Part shown: positions 1 to 9,328 of the stretch, one piece after another
Numbering within the stretch: the first letter of the stretch is position 1
Layout: each line of letters begins with the position of its first letter
Assembly (NCBI GenBank): GCA_026874595.1
Contig: CM049315.1
Location: forward strand, 64,355,389-64,419,388
Direction: 5' to 3'
Length of the DNA stretch: 64,000 nucleotides
Source: Sipunculus nudus
Lineage: Eukaryota > Annelida > Sipuncula > Golfingiida > Sipunculidae
Translations under genes and position numbers: made by a program
The notes under the pieces: generated by a model
Database searches by the model: none
What the model was told of the DNA's origin: nothing
The model's input: only the letters and a program-made list of their open reading frames with translations

Positions 1-2
1 TA

Positions 3-63
3 ATTAACAGTGGAGCATCTGAAGCACCTGGTAGGGCAAGGCATTCTCTAAACATTGCTTCAG
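3..63 (+). CDS. Possible partial upstream exon of the SLC6 transporter (TM7 end)
   Basis: Positions 3-62 are open in one frame, and the frame ends one base into a codon before a CAG|GTGATA donor at 63/64. Joined to the exon at 12545, which needs exactly one preceding base, it gives ..NIASG|PGLAF, close to the SGPGLAF at the start of TM8 in SLC6 proteins. The frame also begins INSGAS, like the INSGTS found in TM7 of taurine and creatine transporters. Against it, the roughly 25-30 residues expected between these two motifs are shortened to about 10 that do not look like a membrane helix. The 5' edge is cut by the window. It could be a real diverged exon, a damaged exon, or a coincidence. Confidence 0.35.
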
Positions 64-391
64 GTGATATTTCAAGACTCATTTAATTGATATTGTTATA
101 AACATGCAAAAGTAAATTTTTTCCTTTTTTAGCTGACTGCAGAATTTATTTTTACTCATATATATCCATACATGTAACTATACCAATATTCAGAATTATT
201 GAAATTATGTATGATATTGTTCTGGCAGTATAGAACCGTGCCTTCAAACGGCCCATGCAGAAGCACAATCTCTCTCGCTCTCTCTCTCTGTCTCTCTCAC
301 ACACATAATAAATATAACAGTGTATAAAAATAATGATTATAATATATTATGATAATCCATATCACTTGAACGTATAAAATATGCCCAGGAT
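64..391. other. Intron sequence with short CT microsatellite
   Basis: AT-rich non-coding sequence containing a CT/TCTC tract at about 268-300 followed by CA repeats. I see no coding frame or recognisable element end before the B-type start at 392. Confidence 0.6.
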
Positions 392-820
392 TTTTTAGCA
401 AACCTGTGAGCTTATGTGATGGCACGGCGGCGTCCGTCCACTGTCCAAGGTTGGCTGTCCGCTGTCCATGGCTGTAAGTTAGAAACCGTCCATGGTAGCA
501 GCTCCAAATTACATGTAAGAATTAATTACATATAAAACTTGGTGCCCTGGAGCTTATTATTGGGTATCTGAGTTAATTTAGATTTTATAGAGAAAAAGCT
601 TAAAAACCTTTAAAAATCTTCTTCTCTGAAACTGTCCAGCCAAATTGTCCAATATTTCACAGAAATGTTTCCTGGAACAATCTCTCTCAAGTTCGTTCGA
701 ATTGTTCCAGTTCGGTGACTTTTGACTGAGTCACAGGAAGATGAACTTAGTCCTTTGCATGCTAAAATTACAATCTAGGAAATGGCTGGAGCTATCATCA
801 TCAAATTTTATGTTAATATT
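392..820 (+). mobile_element. Family B element, 5' fragment
   Basis: It begins with the T-run plus AGCAAACCTGTGAGCTTATG start shared with the copies at 1513, 28163 and 61095. A (GTCC)-like tract follows, then B core sequence (TCTTCTTCTCTGAAACTGTCCAGCC-type text and the 'atcaccaaattttatg' motif). Similarity to other B copies stops near 820, well before the family's 3' hairpin end, so this copy is truncated. Confidence 0.7.
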
Positions 821-989
821 GGACGGGGGACAGAAGCATATGGCGTCCCGAGGTGGGAAGACGTAGCAAAAGTTGACGGACGATGGAGGACGACCAGGAC
901 GACATTGGACTGACGCCGCTGCTAGATAAGAAGTTACGAACTAACAGAAGCCGCTTACATGAGTAGAATTGAATTTCTCAGACTTTTCT
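821..989. other. Unassigned, relatively GC-rich stretch before the copia primer site
   Basis: This lies between a broken B copy and the copia primer-binding site, which is where a 5' LTR would end. No matching LTR copy occurs downstream because the copia 3' end is missing, so an LTR remnant can be neither shown nor excluded. No open frame is worth reporting. Confidence 0.35.
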
Positions 990-1001
990 AGGTAGCAGAG
1001 C
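990..1001 (+). other. Copia primer-binding site, initiator tRNA-Met type
   Basis: AGGTAGCAGAGC lies 40 bp before the gag start. Its GGTAGCAGAG core is complementary to the 3' end of animal initiator tRNA-Met including part of the CCA; the first and last bases do not match. Position just upstream of gag and the match to the usual copia primer type support the call. Confidence 0.6.
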
Positions 1002-1041
1002 GTGTAAAAGTTACAACCGCGGGAAGTTTAAAAATCTCAAA

Positions 1042-1512
1042 ATGGTGGCGTCTGGGTACAAAAACCCGCCTGTGTTGGAAGCGAACGGAGATTATGAAAT
1101 GTGGAAAAGTGAAATTGAGATATGGAAATTAGTGACAGATTTAGAAAAGAAAAAGCAAGTGCTAGCAGTGACACTTTGTTTAAAAGGACAGGCGAGAGCT
1201 AAAGCCTTGGAGTTAAAAGTGGAAGAACTTAACACAGATTCTGGACTGTCAGTACTCATGAGTCACTTGGATTCCGTGTTCAAGAAAGACGTGGTTGATA
1301 TCGCTTACAGTGCGTATTCGGACTTTGATGGATATCATAGACAGGAGGAAAATATGGCTGATTTTATTATTGAGTATTAGAGACGGTACAATTTGTGTAA
1401 GAAACATTCCATGGAATTACCAGAAGCAGTTCTAGCATTTAAATTGTTAGATAGTGCTGGTTTGACACAGAAGGAAAAACAACTGGCCTTGACAGCAGCA
1501 TCAGATTTGACA
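1042..1512 (+). pseudogene. Copia Gag, N-terminal part (interrupted)
   Basis: The frame opens with ATG at 1042 and reads a Gag-like protein of the copia UBN2/gag type. It has the N-terminal YEMWKSEIEIW motif, in which a conserved tryptophan-containing helix follows 'vleangDY', then charged helices. A TAG at 1378-1380 breaks the frame, but the same frame continues as Gag-like sequence (ELPEAVLAFKLLDSAGL) until a B element starts at 1513. The Gag would have formed the retrotransposon particle. The stop and the insertion make it non-functional. Confidence 0.8.
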
Positions 1513-3943
1513 TTTTTAGCGAACCTGTGAGCTTATGCAATGGTGTGGCGTAGTCTGTCGTCCGTCGTCTGTACGTTAACCCATACTATCTTGAAAACGG
1601 CAAGAATTAGCATCACAAAATTTTATGCATAAAATTAGTCATCTAAAAAACTCTATCGGATTTTGCTTATCTTTTGGCTAACATCATTTTCTTAGATTTT
1701 ATAGGGAAAAAGCTAAAAAAGCTTAAAAAATCTTCTTCTCCGAATCTGTTCAGCCAAATTGTCTAGTATTATAAAGAAATGATTCCTTGAACAATCTCTC
1801 TCAAGTTTGTTCGAATGGTTTAAGTTTGGTGAATTTTGGCCAAGTTACAGGAAGTTGAACTTAGTCATCTGTATAAAAAAGCATACTAAAATTACAATCT
1901 CAGAAATGGCTTGAGCTATCATCACCAAATTTTATGCCAATGTTGGTCACATGAGTCATATCTGAAATTGAGGTATTTGTGGCGCCACCTGCATAGGCCT
2001 TTTTTGTACGGGGGTCATCAGTGCCCGTATCATACTGACAGCTACAAATAACTTCTTCTCTGAAACGAAATGGCCAAATTTTTTAATATCGCACAGAAAT
2101 GATCCTAGGGTAGTGCTTTCTGAAGTTTGTTCAAATGGTCACAGTTCAGTGACTTTTGGCTAAGTTATGGGAAGCTGAATTTAGTCATATGCCATAACAG
2201 CCCATTTTAGCTAAGTGGCTACAAAAATCTTCTTCTCAAAAACTACTGGGCCAAATTCTTAAATCTCTCACATTAATTATCCTTAGATGTTGATAATTCA
2301 AGTTTGTTCAAATGGTTTTAATTCAATGATTTTTGGCTGAGTTGTGGGAAGCTGAACTTTGCCATTTTGCTGTATTTTCCCATATGAGTTATAAACCTAC
2401 AAAACGTTTTTCGACTGATGATGATACTGAGGCCAGTTTGTTCTATATTTTGCAAGAATAATTCCCTGAATCATTCTTATAATAATTGTCTTTTATGGTT
2501 CCAAAAAATGAATTTTGGCTGAATTATAAAGATTGAATTGAGTCATTTTACCAAATATGTAAGCCGTGTGAAGCAGATACATCTAGCCTAGCACCAGTTT
2601 ATCAGCATCCATTACATCATGCCTCTAGACATTTAGATTTCAGGTTATCTATGGAATATATTGACAAGAATGTTTTTTTAAAGCTTTTAAAAAATGTAGA
2701 TTTATGATATTACATATCATCTGTACACTAACTCATAATTTCTCAGGAATAGCAGGAACTACCATCCCCAAATGTTATGCAATTATCTGTCACATATCAA
2801 ATGTTGATGGATTCAGCTTATTTTTGCTGACTGCATTTACTTAGATTTTACAAGGAAAAAGCTGAAAAAAACTTTTAAAAGTCTTCTTCTTGTAAACAGT
2901 CCAGCCAAATTGTTCAATATTTTACAGAAATGATCCCAGAGGCGAGCCCTCTCAAGTTTGTTCAAATGGTTTGTGTTGGATAAATTTTAGCAGAGTTACA
3001 TAACAGGCCAAGATTGTGTATGTTTCTTGAATAGGTTGAGAAACTGCCAACTGTTTCAGATTTGGCAACAGATCAAGAGTTCATTCAGTGCAGCCAAATA
3101 TAGGTCAACAGTTCAATCAGTGCAGCCAAGCACAAGGCATGTGATCACCTCATGGGCAGCATGTGATCATCTCATGGGTAGCATGTGATCACCTCATGAG
3201 TATCATGTGATCACCTCATTGGTGTCATGCCCCTCAGGGCTGCATATGGAGCCAATCTGTGAGCTTATGCAATTGTGTGGCTACTATTTCAGATTTGGCA
3301 ATAGGCAAAAGGTTAGCCTGGATTTATTTATAGCTTTGGCAGACTGCCAACTGTGTCAGATTATGCAACAGGTCAAGAGTTCACTCAGTGCAGCCAGGTA
3401 CAGGTCAGAAGTTCACTCAGTCTAGCCAGGTGCAGGTCAAGAGTTCACTCAGTGCAGTAGCCTGAGCCAGTAATTTGTCACAGTGCACTCGGGGCAACTG
3501 CCTTTATCACCTAAGCCTGGTCAGCCCCATGCTTCAGACTCAAGGTAAGTTTGATGTATTGGCCTGATATTCTGACCTGTCTATGTGTCTTTAATGGCTT
3601 TCTCGTTCACAAGACAGGTGTTGCCATCTACAGTGACTTTTGCAAAGTGTATTTGCCTGCTTAATTCTACAGAAGAATTTGATATATCAGCCTGAAATTG
3701 GGCATATTTGTACATGTCAAATAGCTGTGTCGTATACAAGACTGGTGGTGCCACCAACATTAATTTTTGTGTTGTGTGCACCCATGCCAGAATTTCAGCA
3801 GTGATGTTTGTGTATTGTTTCTTGTTCAAAATGTTTAGTACTTGCATTGTTCATATATATGAAAAGTAGTGGTTCAGCATTGAAGCGTTATACCTGGTGT
3901 ATATCCATATGCACAGGTTTGCATTAGGCCTGTAGGCCTTGTT
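1513..3943 (+). mobile_element. Family B Helentron-like element inserted in copia gag (full length)
   Basis: Start: T-run then GCGAACCTGTGAGC. End: CACAGGTTTGCATTAGGCCTGTAGGCCTTGTT. GCGAACCTGTG near the start is the reverse complement of CACAGGTTCGC near the 3' end (one mismatch in this copy), and AGGCCT-GT-AGGCCT forms the terminal hairpin. The core carries two to three roughly 180-bp repeats ('ttttggctgagttatgggaagctgaa', near 2154 and 2331) and a TGGCGCCACC palindrome near 1981. Gag sequence resumes right after it, giving a clean insertion with no visible target duplication. A close copy lies at 55610-57820. Confidence 0.85.
3137..3222 (+). repeat. Short tandem repeat, about 21-22 bp unit
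   Basis: Four units of CATGTGATCACCTCATGGG-type sequence, each containing the palindrome GTGATCAC. They lie in the 3' third of the B element. The same array is present at about 57175-57256 in the sister copy. Confidence 0.75.
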
Positions 3944-4200
3944 GTCTATGAAGTCAGCTTTGAAAAGAATATTTGGGGAGAACAAGGGAGGTATTACAGA
4001 AAGTGAATCGGGTTTTACTGTCAAACAAGAATCTGCCTTTTATGTTCAGAACAGTCGTAGGTCATGTGTGAAAAAATAAAGGCCGTCCACAAAAAGAACA
4101 AATACTTTAGATAAATATGGTAGAAGGTCTCGGTGCAGTTGGTGGTTCAGTTTTTCACTGGGCAAAAGACTGTGAACAGAAAACTGAAAAACAGGAATCA
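3944..4200 (+). pseudogene. Copia Gag C-terminus with zinc-knuckle remnant
   Basis: After the B insertion the Gag text continues (MKSALKRIF...), with a stop at about 4075-4078. It then reaches a remnant of the CCHC nucleocapsid knuckle: the half with HWAKDC is readable in the frame of 4117-4350, while the preceding cysteine pair lies in another frame. This part would bind RNA in a working element. Stop and frame change show decay. Confidence 0.65.
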
Positions 4201-4960
4201 GTTAACGTTGTTAGGGAAAATGACCGACAGCGTAAAGGTACGGTTGAAGAATGTAATTTGACATTGTTTACAAAGGAAAACTTGGATCCTAATTTTGTTT
4301 TTGTGACTGAGTGTTATGGTTCTGCAGTGATAGATACAGCATGTACATGAACTGTCTGTGGCCAGAAATGGTTGGACCATTACATTGACTCTTTAGAAAC
4401 TTCAAAAAGAGCAGTGATTGTAGAAAAACCCAGCCAAAGAACTTTCAAGTTTGGTGATGGAGCTCAGGTAATCTCAGGTAAAAATGTAACTATTCCAGCT
4501 GTGATTGGAGACACAAAATGTAATATAAGTTCAGAGGTAGTTGATGTAGATATACCATTATTGCTCAGTAAACAATCATTAAAACGTGCTGGAGCTGTGT
4601 TGAATCTAGGTAAAGATGAGGCAGTCATGTTTGAAAATCCAGTTCAGCTACAGTTTACATCATCAGGACATTATTGTATTGACTTGTGTCAGCAGAATTT
4701 TGGAGATTCACTTCCTGAAGAGGAGCTGCTGATGACTGATGACGCTGGTTGTGAATTACAACAGAAAAAGGTAATGGTAAAGTTACATAAACAGTTTGGA
4801 CATGCTTCAGCAGAGAAATTAAAGAAATTATTATTTGATGCTGGAATCAGAAGTAAAGGCATGTTCAGTGATCTTGAGAAAATTGTGGAACAATGTGAAA
4901 TATGTATGAAATTCAAGAAAACACCACCAAGACCAGCTGTTGGTTTTCCTTTAGCTTCAG
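4201..4960 (+). pseudogene. Copia protease and integrase zinc-finger region
   Basis: One frame runs from 4117 to 5001 apart from a TGA at 4348-4350. The protease active-site motif VIDTACT sits just before this stop, and sequence resumes directly after it as TVCGQKWLDHYI. FKFGDG, typical of copia proteases, follows. The integrase N-terminal HHCC finger is visible as LHKQFGHA (two histidines, about 4781-4804) and CEICMKF (about 4894). The stop inside the protease makes the polyprotein non-productive. Confidence 0.85.
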
Positions 4961-4966
4961 AGTTTA

Positions 4967-5568
4967 ATGAAACTTTCTGTGGATTTGCATCAGTTAGGTG
5001 ACTCGGTATGGCTTTTACACATGATTGATCAATTTACAAGATACAGTGCTGGTGCAATTATGAAATCTAAAATGGGATCAGAGTTTGTTGAGAATTTTAT
5101 AAAGCACTGGATTAGTATCTTTGGGTCACCAAAGAAGTTCCTCAGTGACAATGGGGGAGAATTTGAGAATGAAGAGGTAAAAAGGATAGGAGAGAGCTTT
5201 GGCATAGAAATTTTGAGTACAGCAGCATACAGTCCATGGAGCAATGGCACATGTGAAAGGCATAATCTTACTCTCAGTGAAACAATGAAGAAAGTAAAAT
5301 TAGACAGGAACTGTAGTTTGGAAACTGCTTTGAATTGGGCAATAATGGCCAAGAACAGTTTAAGTAACATACATGGGTTTAGTGCCAACCAGTTGGTGTT
5401 TTGAACCAATCCCCATCTTCCTTCAGTGCTTACAGATGATCTGCCTGCCCTTGAGGGTACATCTACTAGTAGAACAGTTGATGAACATATAAACTCTCTG
5501 TATGTTGCCAGAGAGCTTTTACAGAAGCTGAATGTTCAGAAAGAATTAGAAGAGCCCTGAGGAAACAG
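4967..5568 (+). pseudogene. Copia integrase catalytic core
   Basis: The frame changes between about 4960 and 4990. The new frame reads SVDLHQLGD (first catalytic Asp), MIDQFTRYSAG, FLSDNGGEF (second Asp) and NGTCERHN (catalytic Glu), the D,D-E set of retroviral-type integrases. A TGA at 5402-5404 follows SANQLVF; the same frame continues as integrase-like TNPHLPSVL... to another stop near 5560. All catalytic residues are present but the reading frame is broken on both sides. Confidence 0.85.
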
Positions 5569-6411
5569 ACCAGAACAAGTAGGGATGAAATTTATGAAGC
5601 TGGAGACAAAGTCTTCTACAAAAGGCCAGATAGAAATGAGCGGAGAGGTCCAGGAAGAGTTATCGGCCAAGATGGAGTAGTTGTGTTTGTTTGACATGGA
5701 GGACAGATAGTGAGAGTACATGTGTGCAGGTTGAAAAAGGTCAAAGAAGTTGAAGGAAATGATTTGCAAGATTTACAAGATCGTGAAAGTGTGAATGAGC
5801 CAGGAGAAAAGAGATATCCAAAAGAGGAATCTAGGGAGGTACCAGAGTCAGATGAGGAAGAAGAGAATGAAAGGGAAAATACAAATAATGAAATTCAAGA
5901 AAATGACAGTATTCAAATTGACTCCAATGAACAGCCCACGGCATTTGCAAGGATAAAACCAGGACCATCTGTTTCATTTAGACTTGAAACTAATGGGGAT
6001 AGACATACTGCTGTAATACTTGGTAGGGCAGGTAAAGCTACCGGAAGAAACAGAAACTGGTATAACGTGGAATATCTCAATCCAGAAGTTGAAGAAAAGA
6101 AAAAGTCTATTGATCTGAGTACAGTGATAGACTTAGAAATAAATGAAATACAACAAGAAGATGAGGATGAGATCATGATCACTCATGATGTATCTTTTGA
6201 AGATGCTAAAATAAAAGAGATCGAAAATTGGAAAAAACATGGAGTGTATAAAGTAGTTGATGACAATGGACAAAAGGCTATTTCTACCAGGTGGATTTGT
6301 ACTTTGAAGGAAGATAAAGATGGTTTTATCACTAAAGCTAGACTGGTTGCAAGAGGTTTTGAAGAGTTGGACAATGGTGTTCAAAAAGGATTCTCCTACA
6401 TGTGCAAATGA
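5569..6411 (+). pseudogene. Copia integrase C-terminus, acidic linker and RT start
   Basis: Sequence in a second frame reads an SH3-like integrase tail (DKVFYKRP...GPGRVIGQ) with a TGA near 5692-5694, then the open stretch 5710-6411. That stretch has an acidic, low-complexity linker (about residues 15-75, many Glu/Asp) and the beginning of the copia RT domain: STRWICTLKED and KARLVARGFEE. A frame change near 6380 separates it from the rest of RT. Confidence 0.8.
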
Positions 6412-6974
6412 ATCTTTGAGAATGATAATAGCCATATTTGCTCAAAATCATTGGAAACCTAGGTCAATGGGTATAAAATCAGCCTTTCTACAGGGACATA
6501 CAGTTGACAGAAAGATTTTCCTTCGATCCCCAAAAGAAGCTGGAGACCAAGGGAAATTGTGGTTTTTAAACAAGTGTGTGTATGGACTAAATGATGCATC
6601 ATTATGTTGGTATAAGAGAGTAAAAGCAGTTATGACAACAATGGGTGCTGAAGTATCTTAAGTAGATCCGGCAGTGTTCCTGTGGTATAACGAAGATGCT
6701 GAACTAAAAGGAGTTCTGGCCTGCCATGTGGATGATTTTCTTTGGGGTGGATCTGCACAGTTTGAGATGGATGTCATTGATAAAATTAGGTCTGAATTTG
6801 TGATAGGTAGAGAAGAAAGTGGGACTTTAAAATATTTTGGTATTGAGATAGCTGCAGATAAAAATGAGATACTGGTAAATCAGATCAAATATGCAGCAGC
6901 TCTAAATGCCGTTGTAGTTGACAAGTCCAGGGCTTTGTGTAAGGATGATGCTGTAACTTCAGTGGGACAGATAG
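6380..6974 (+). pseudogene. Copia reverse transcriptase palm region, 3' truncated
   Basis: In the next frame come DSPTCANESLRMI, MGIKSAFLQG, KCVYGLNDAS, CHVDDFLWGG (the YVDD-type active site, here HVDD) and LKYFGIEIA, the usual order of copia RT blocks. In the block normally reading M-D-V-K-S-A-F-L-Q-G the catalytic Asp is replaced by Gly. A TAA at 6659-6661 splits the frame. The domain ends abruptly near 6974, before the RNase H part, where repeat sequence takes over. Confidence 0.9.
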
Positions 6975-7613
6975 GTAGGGTTCTGCCAGTTTAATAAGAA
7001 TAGATTGGGTAAATGAAGTTTTAAAAAAGTAGTGAAACCATTTGAAAAAGGCTTTCTGTTTTTGAAAACAGATTTGACAACATGCTGAGTTTTAGCAGCT
7101 GAGTCAAGAGGTCACTCAGTATAATCAGGTGGGGTCCAACATCACAATGGCAACTGACCTGGCCTGTCTGGTGTCTAGACGATGTATCTAGATGTCTAGA
7201 CACAGCGTCTTGATGTCTAGACACAACGTCTGGACGCAGAATGCCCAGATTAGAACTGTTGGAACTATATCTTTTAACTGTTTGAGAAAACTTGGTTTGC
7301 ATTTTTAGCAAATATGTGGCGACGTCTGTCTTCCTCGTTGTGCATCATAGCTATTTCATAAAGGGCAGGAGCTAGCATCACCAAATTTTTTGCAAAAATT
7401 TGTCATCTAAAAATTCCTAAAGATTTTGCTTATTTCCTATTTCTTTAAAATTTCCTAGTCTGAAACTTAAACGTCCAAAAACACTTTGCTGAAATCATAA
7501 TGACTAAGGAAAATATGCAGGACATAAGAGGATCAATATTAAATTTTAAAAATTAACCTCCATTCATACTCCCAAACTTTGCACAGGTTCGCATTAGGCC
7601 TGAAGGCCTTGTT
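6975..7613 (+). mobile_element. Family B fragment(s) with intact 3' end
   Basis: 6975-7302 matches the B core at 28680-28980 (TCTGCCAGTTT..., then several TGTCTAGAC palindromes around 7175-7235). From 7303 an AGCAAATATGTGGCG start-like motif and a second B portion run to CACAGGTTCGCATTAGGCCTGAAGGCCTTGTTT at 7613, with the family's 3' inverted repeat and hairpin. Confidence 0.7.
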
Positions 7614-8284
7614 TAATTGTATCAGACCAGTTTTGAGGCCTGGAACATTCCCCCCCCCCCCCCCATCAAACCCTGTTTCGGAAATGGGGACCTTGTATTC
7701 GGTTTTGTTATTAATCCTCCTGGGTTGAACCCCTCCTTTTTGTAAAGCAAGCCAGAGTCATGTGTTTTTCACATTGACTGACGACCACACGTTGGTCAGA
7801 GCCTTTGTCAAATGTCAGCCCAAACATGCATAAATCCTTCACTGAAAGCAAGGTTATTCATATGCAAGGTAGTCCTTTAATCGGCTTAATTCTGGGCTTG
7901 AGGTGACCACAAAGAAAATCTGGTCTTTGACGAAGGCAGTCCGGCTGTTTTCGGTGATAGCCTCCGCTTATATCAGAAAATATGCAAAAATCACTTAAAA
8001 TGAAGTGTACATTAAAATTATTTATTCTAGTATCGGCTATGTCACAGAGGGTACAATTACCTTAAAAATGAGGTATGGCACAGTATCATGCGCAACATGG
8101 TTTCAGAGAACATTGCAAACAGAGGTGGACCAAATTCCTTTATAAGTATTAGATATCAATTTCAGCTTAGTGCCGTGACCCATAGGTCCCTTGTTTAAAT
8201 CATCTTGATCAATAATGTTCTTGTTCAGATGACTAATGACCATAGGGCAATTTGTTAGTCTTGGAAAAGTGCCACTGGTACTGG
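7614..8284. other. Intron sequence with an A-family 3' end remnant
   Basis: Mostly single-copy-looking intron text with a C15 tract near 7650. A decayed A-type end (AGCTTAGTGCCGTGACCCATAGGTCCCTTGTTT form) lies at about 8164-8195. I see no gene. Confidence 0.5.
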
Positions 8285-9328
8285 TTTTTATCTCAGCTGA
8301 CTATAAGTCATCTGAGCTATAGTCGTGGTCCGCTGTCCGTCCTTCCGGCAGGCCGGCTGTTAACAAGGCACGTTTGGACCTACGAATCCAAAACTTTGCA
8401 TACCATTAGATGTCCCCAAAATCTTCTTCCATACCGAAAAATTGGGTCATTAGGACTTCGTTCTTTTGAGATATTTAGGAAAAACCTCTGTTTTCCATAA
8501 AAAAGCCATTGTTACACTTCAAGGCTGCCTAATATCAAAACATCTGATCTGTTTTTGATCATATTTAGTATTCATTTTCTTCCATACAATTTTTATGAAC
8601 ATACCAAAAATTAGGTCAGTATTGGGTATTTATTTTGAAGGTATGGGCCCAAAAATAATGCATTTTTTAAAAAAATCAGGAAATATATTTACTCACCTAA
8701 CATGAGAATTGCTGAAGCTGGAGACTTTTTTTTCAGGAATATAACTTTATTTAATCAAGATTCAATTGTTTTCCCCAAATTAGATCTGAATTTTGTAAAT
8801 TTGTCAAGTTATTAGCATAAATAAAAATCAAAACCTTAAATTTTGTCCAACTTTGGCAATGGCACGTATTTTCCCTGTAAGCACTGTTGATTTAATTTTC
8901 ACTACATATATACATAAGGATTTAATCTTTTTAAATCTTAAATTTCAAAGGAATTGATTGAAAAGAGTAGCTTTTATTCAAGTTTCCATACACCATGTCA
9001 AGTGTTGTTTACATCTAGCCCACCTGGTAATACAGCCTTCACTTGCATTATGTAACTGACCCCAGGCAGCTTGCCTTGGCTCAGCTTAGCCACTACTAGC
9101 AGGCTTCCCCTCTGCCCTGCACTCCGCCCCCCCCCCCCCCCAGATGGTGCATTAACTAGATGATTGTTATAATTTTCTGCATTTTACAGGGTTACAATGA
9201 TTAAAGTGCACATTGAGTTGTGTCCACAAAGTCGTGTATTGGTATGAAAGTGTGGATGTTCATCAGATAAGTAATTCCTTACTTTAGAAGAGTAAAAACT
9301 TCACCAGGTGTGAAATTGACTATTAATT

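Larger units (their letters stand above)
990..6974 (+). mobile_element. Decayed Ty1/copia LTR retrotransposon (internal region)
   Basis: The order is primer-binding site, Gag, zinc knuckle, protease, integrase, reverse transcriptase, which is the Ty1/copia order (integrase before RT). The element is dead. Gag is split by a B insertion (1513-3943), there are in-frame stops in gag, protease, integrase and RT, there are several frame changes, and the RT loses a catalytic aspartate. RNase H and the 3' LTR are missing: the sequence passes near 6974 into B-type repeat text that is also found at about 28678. No LTR pair is present. It lies in the first large intron of the SLC6 gene, in sense orientation. 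Confidence 0.9.

Noticed and set aside
5913-6435. Long minus-strand open frames opposite the copia pol region
   Set aside because: Shadows of the acidic, A-rich plus-strand coding sequence; no domain recognised.
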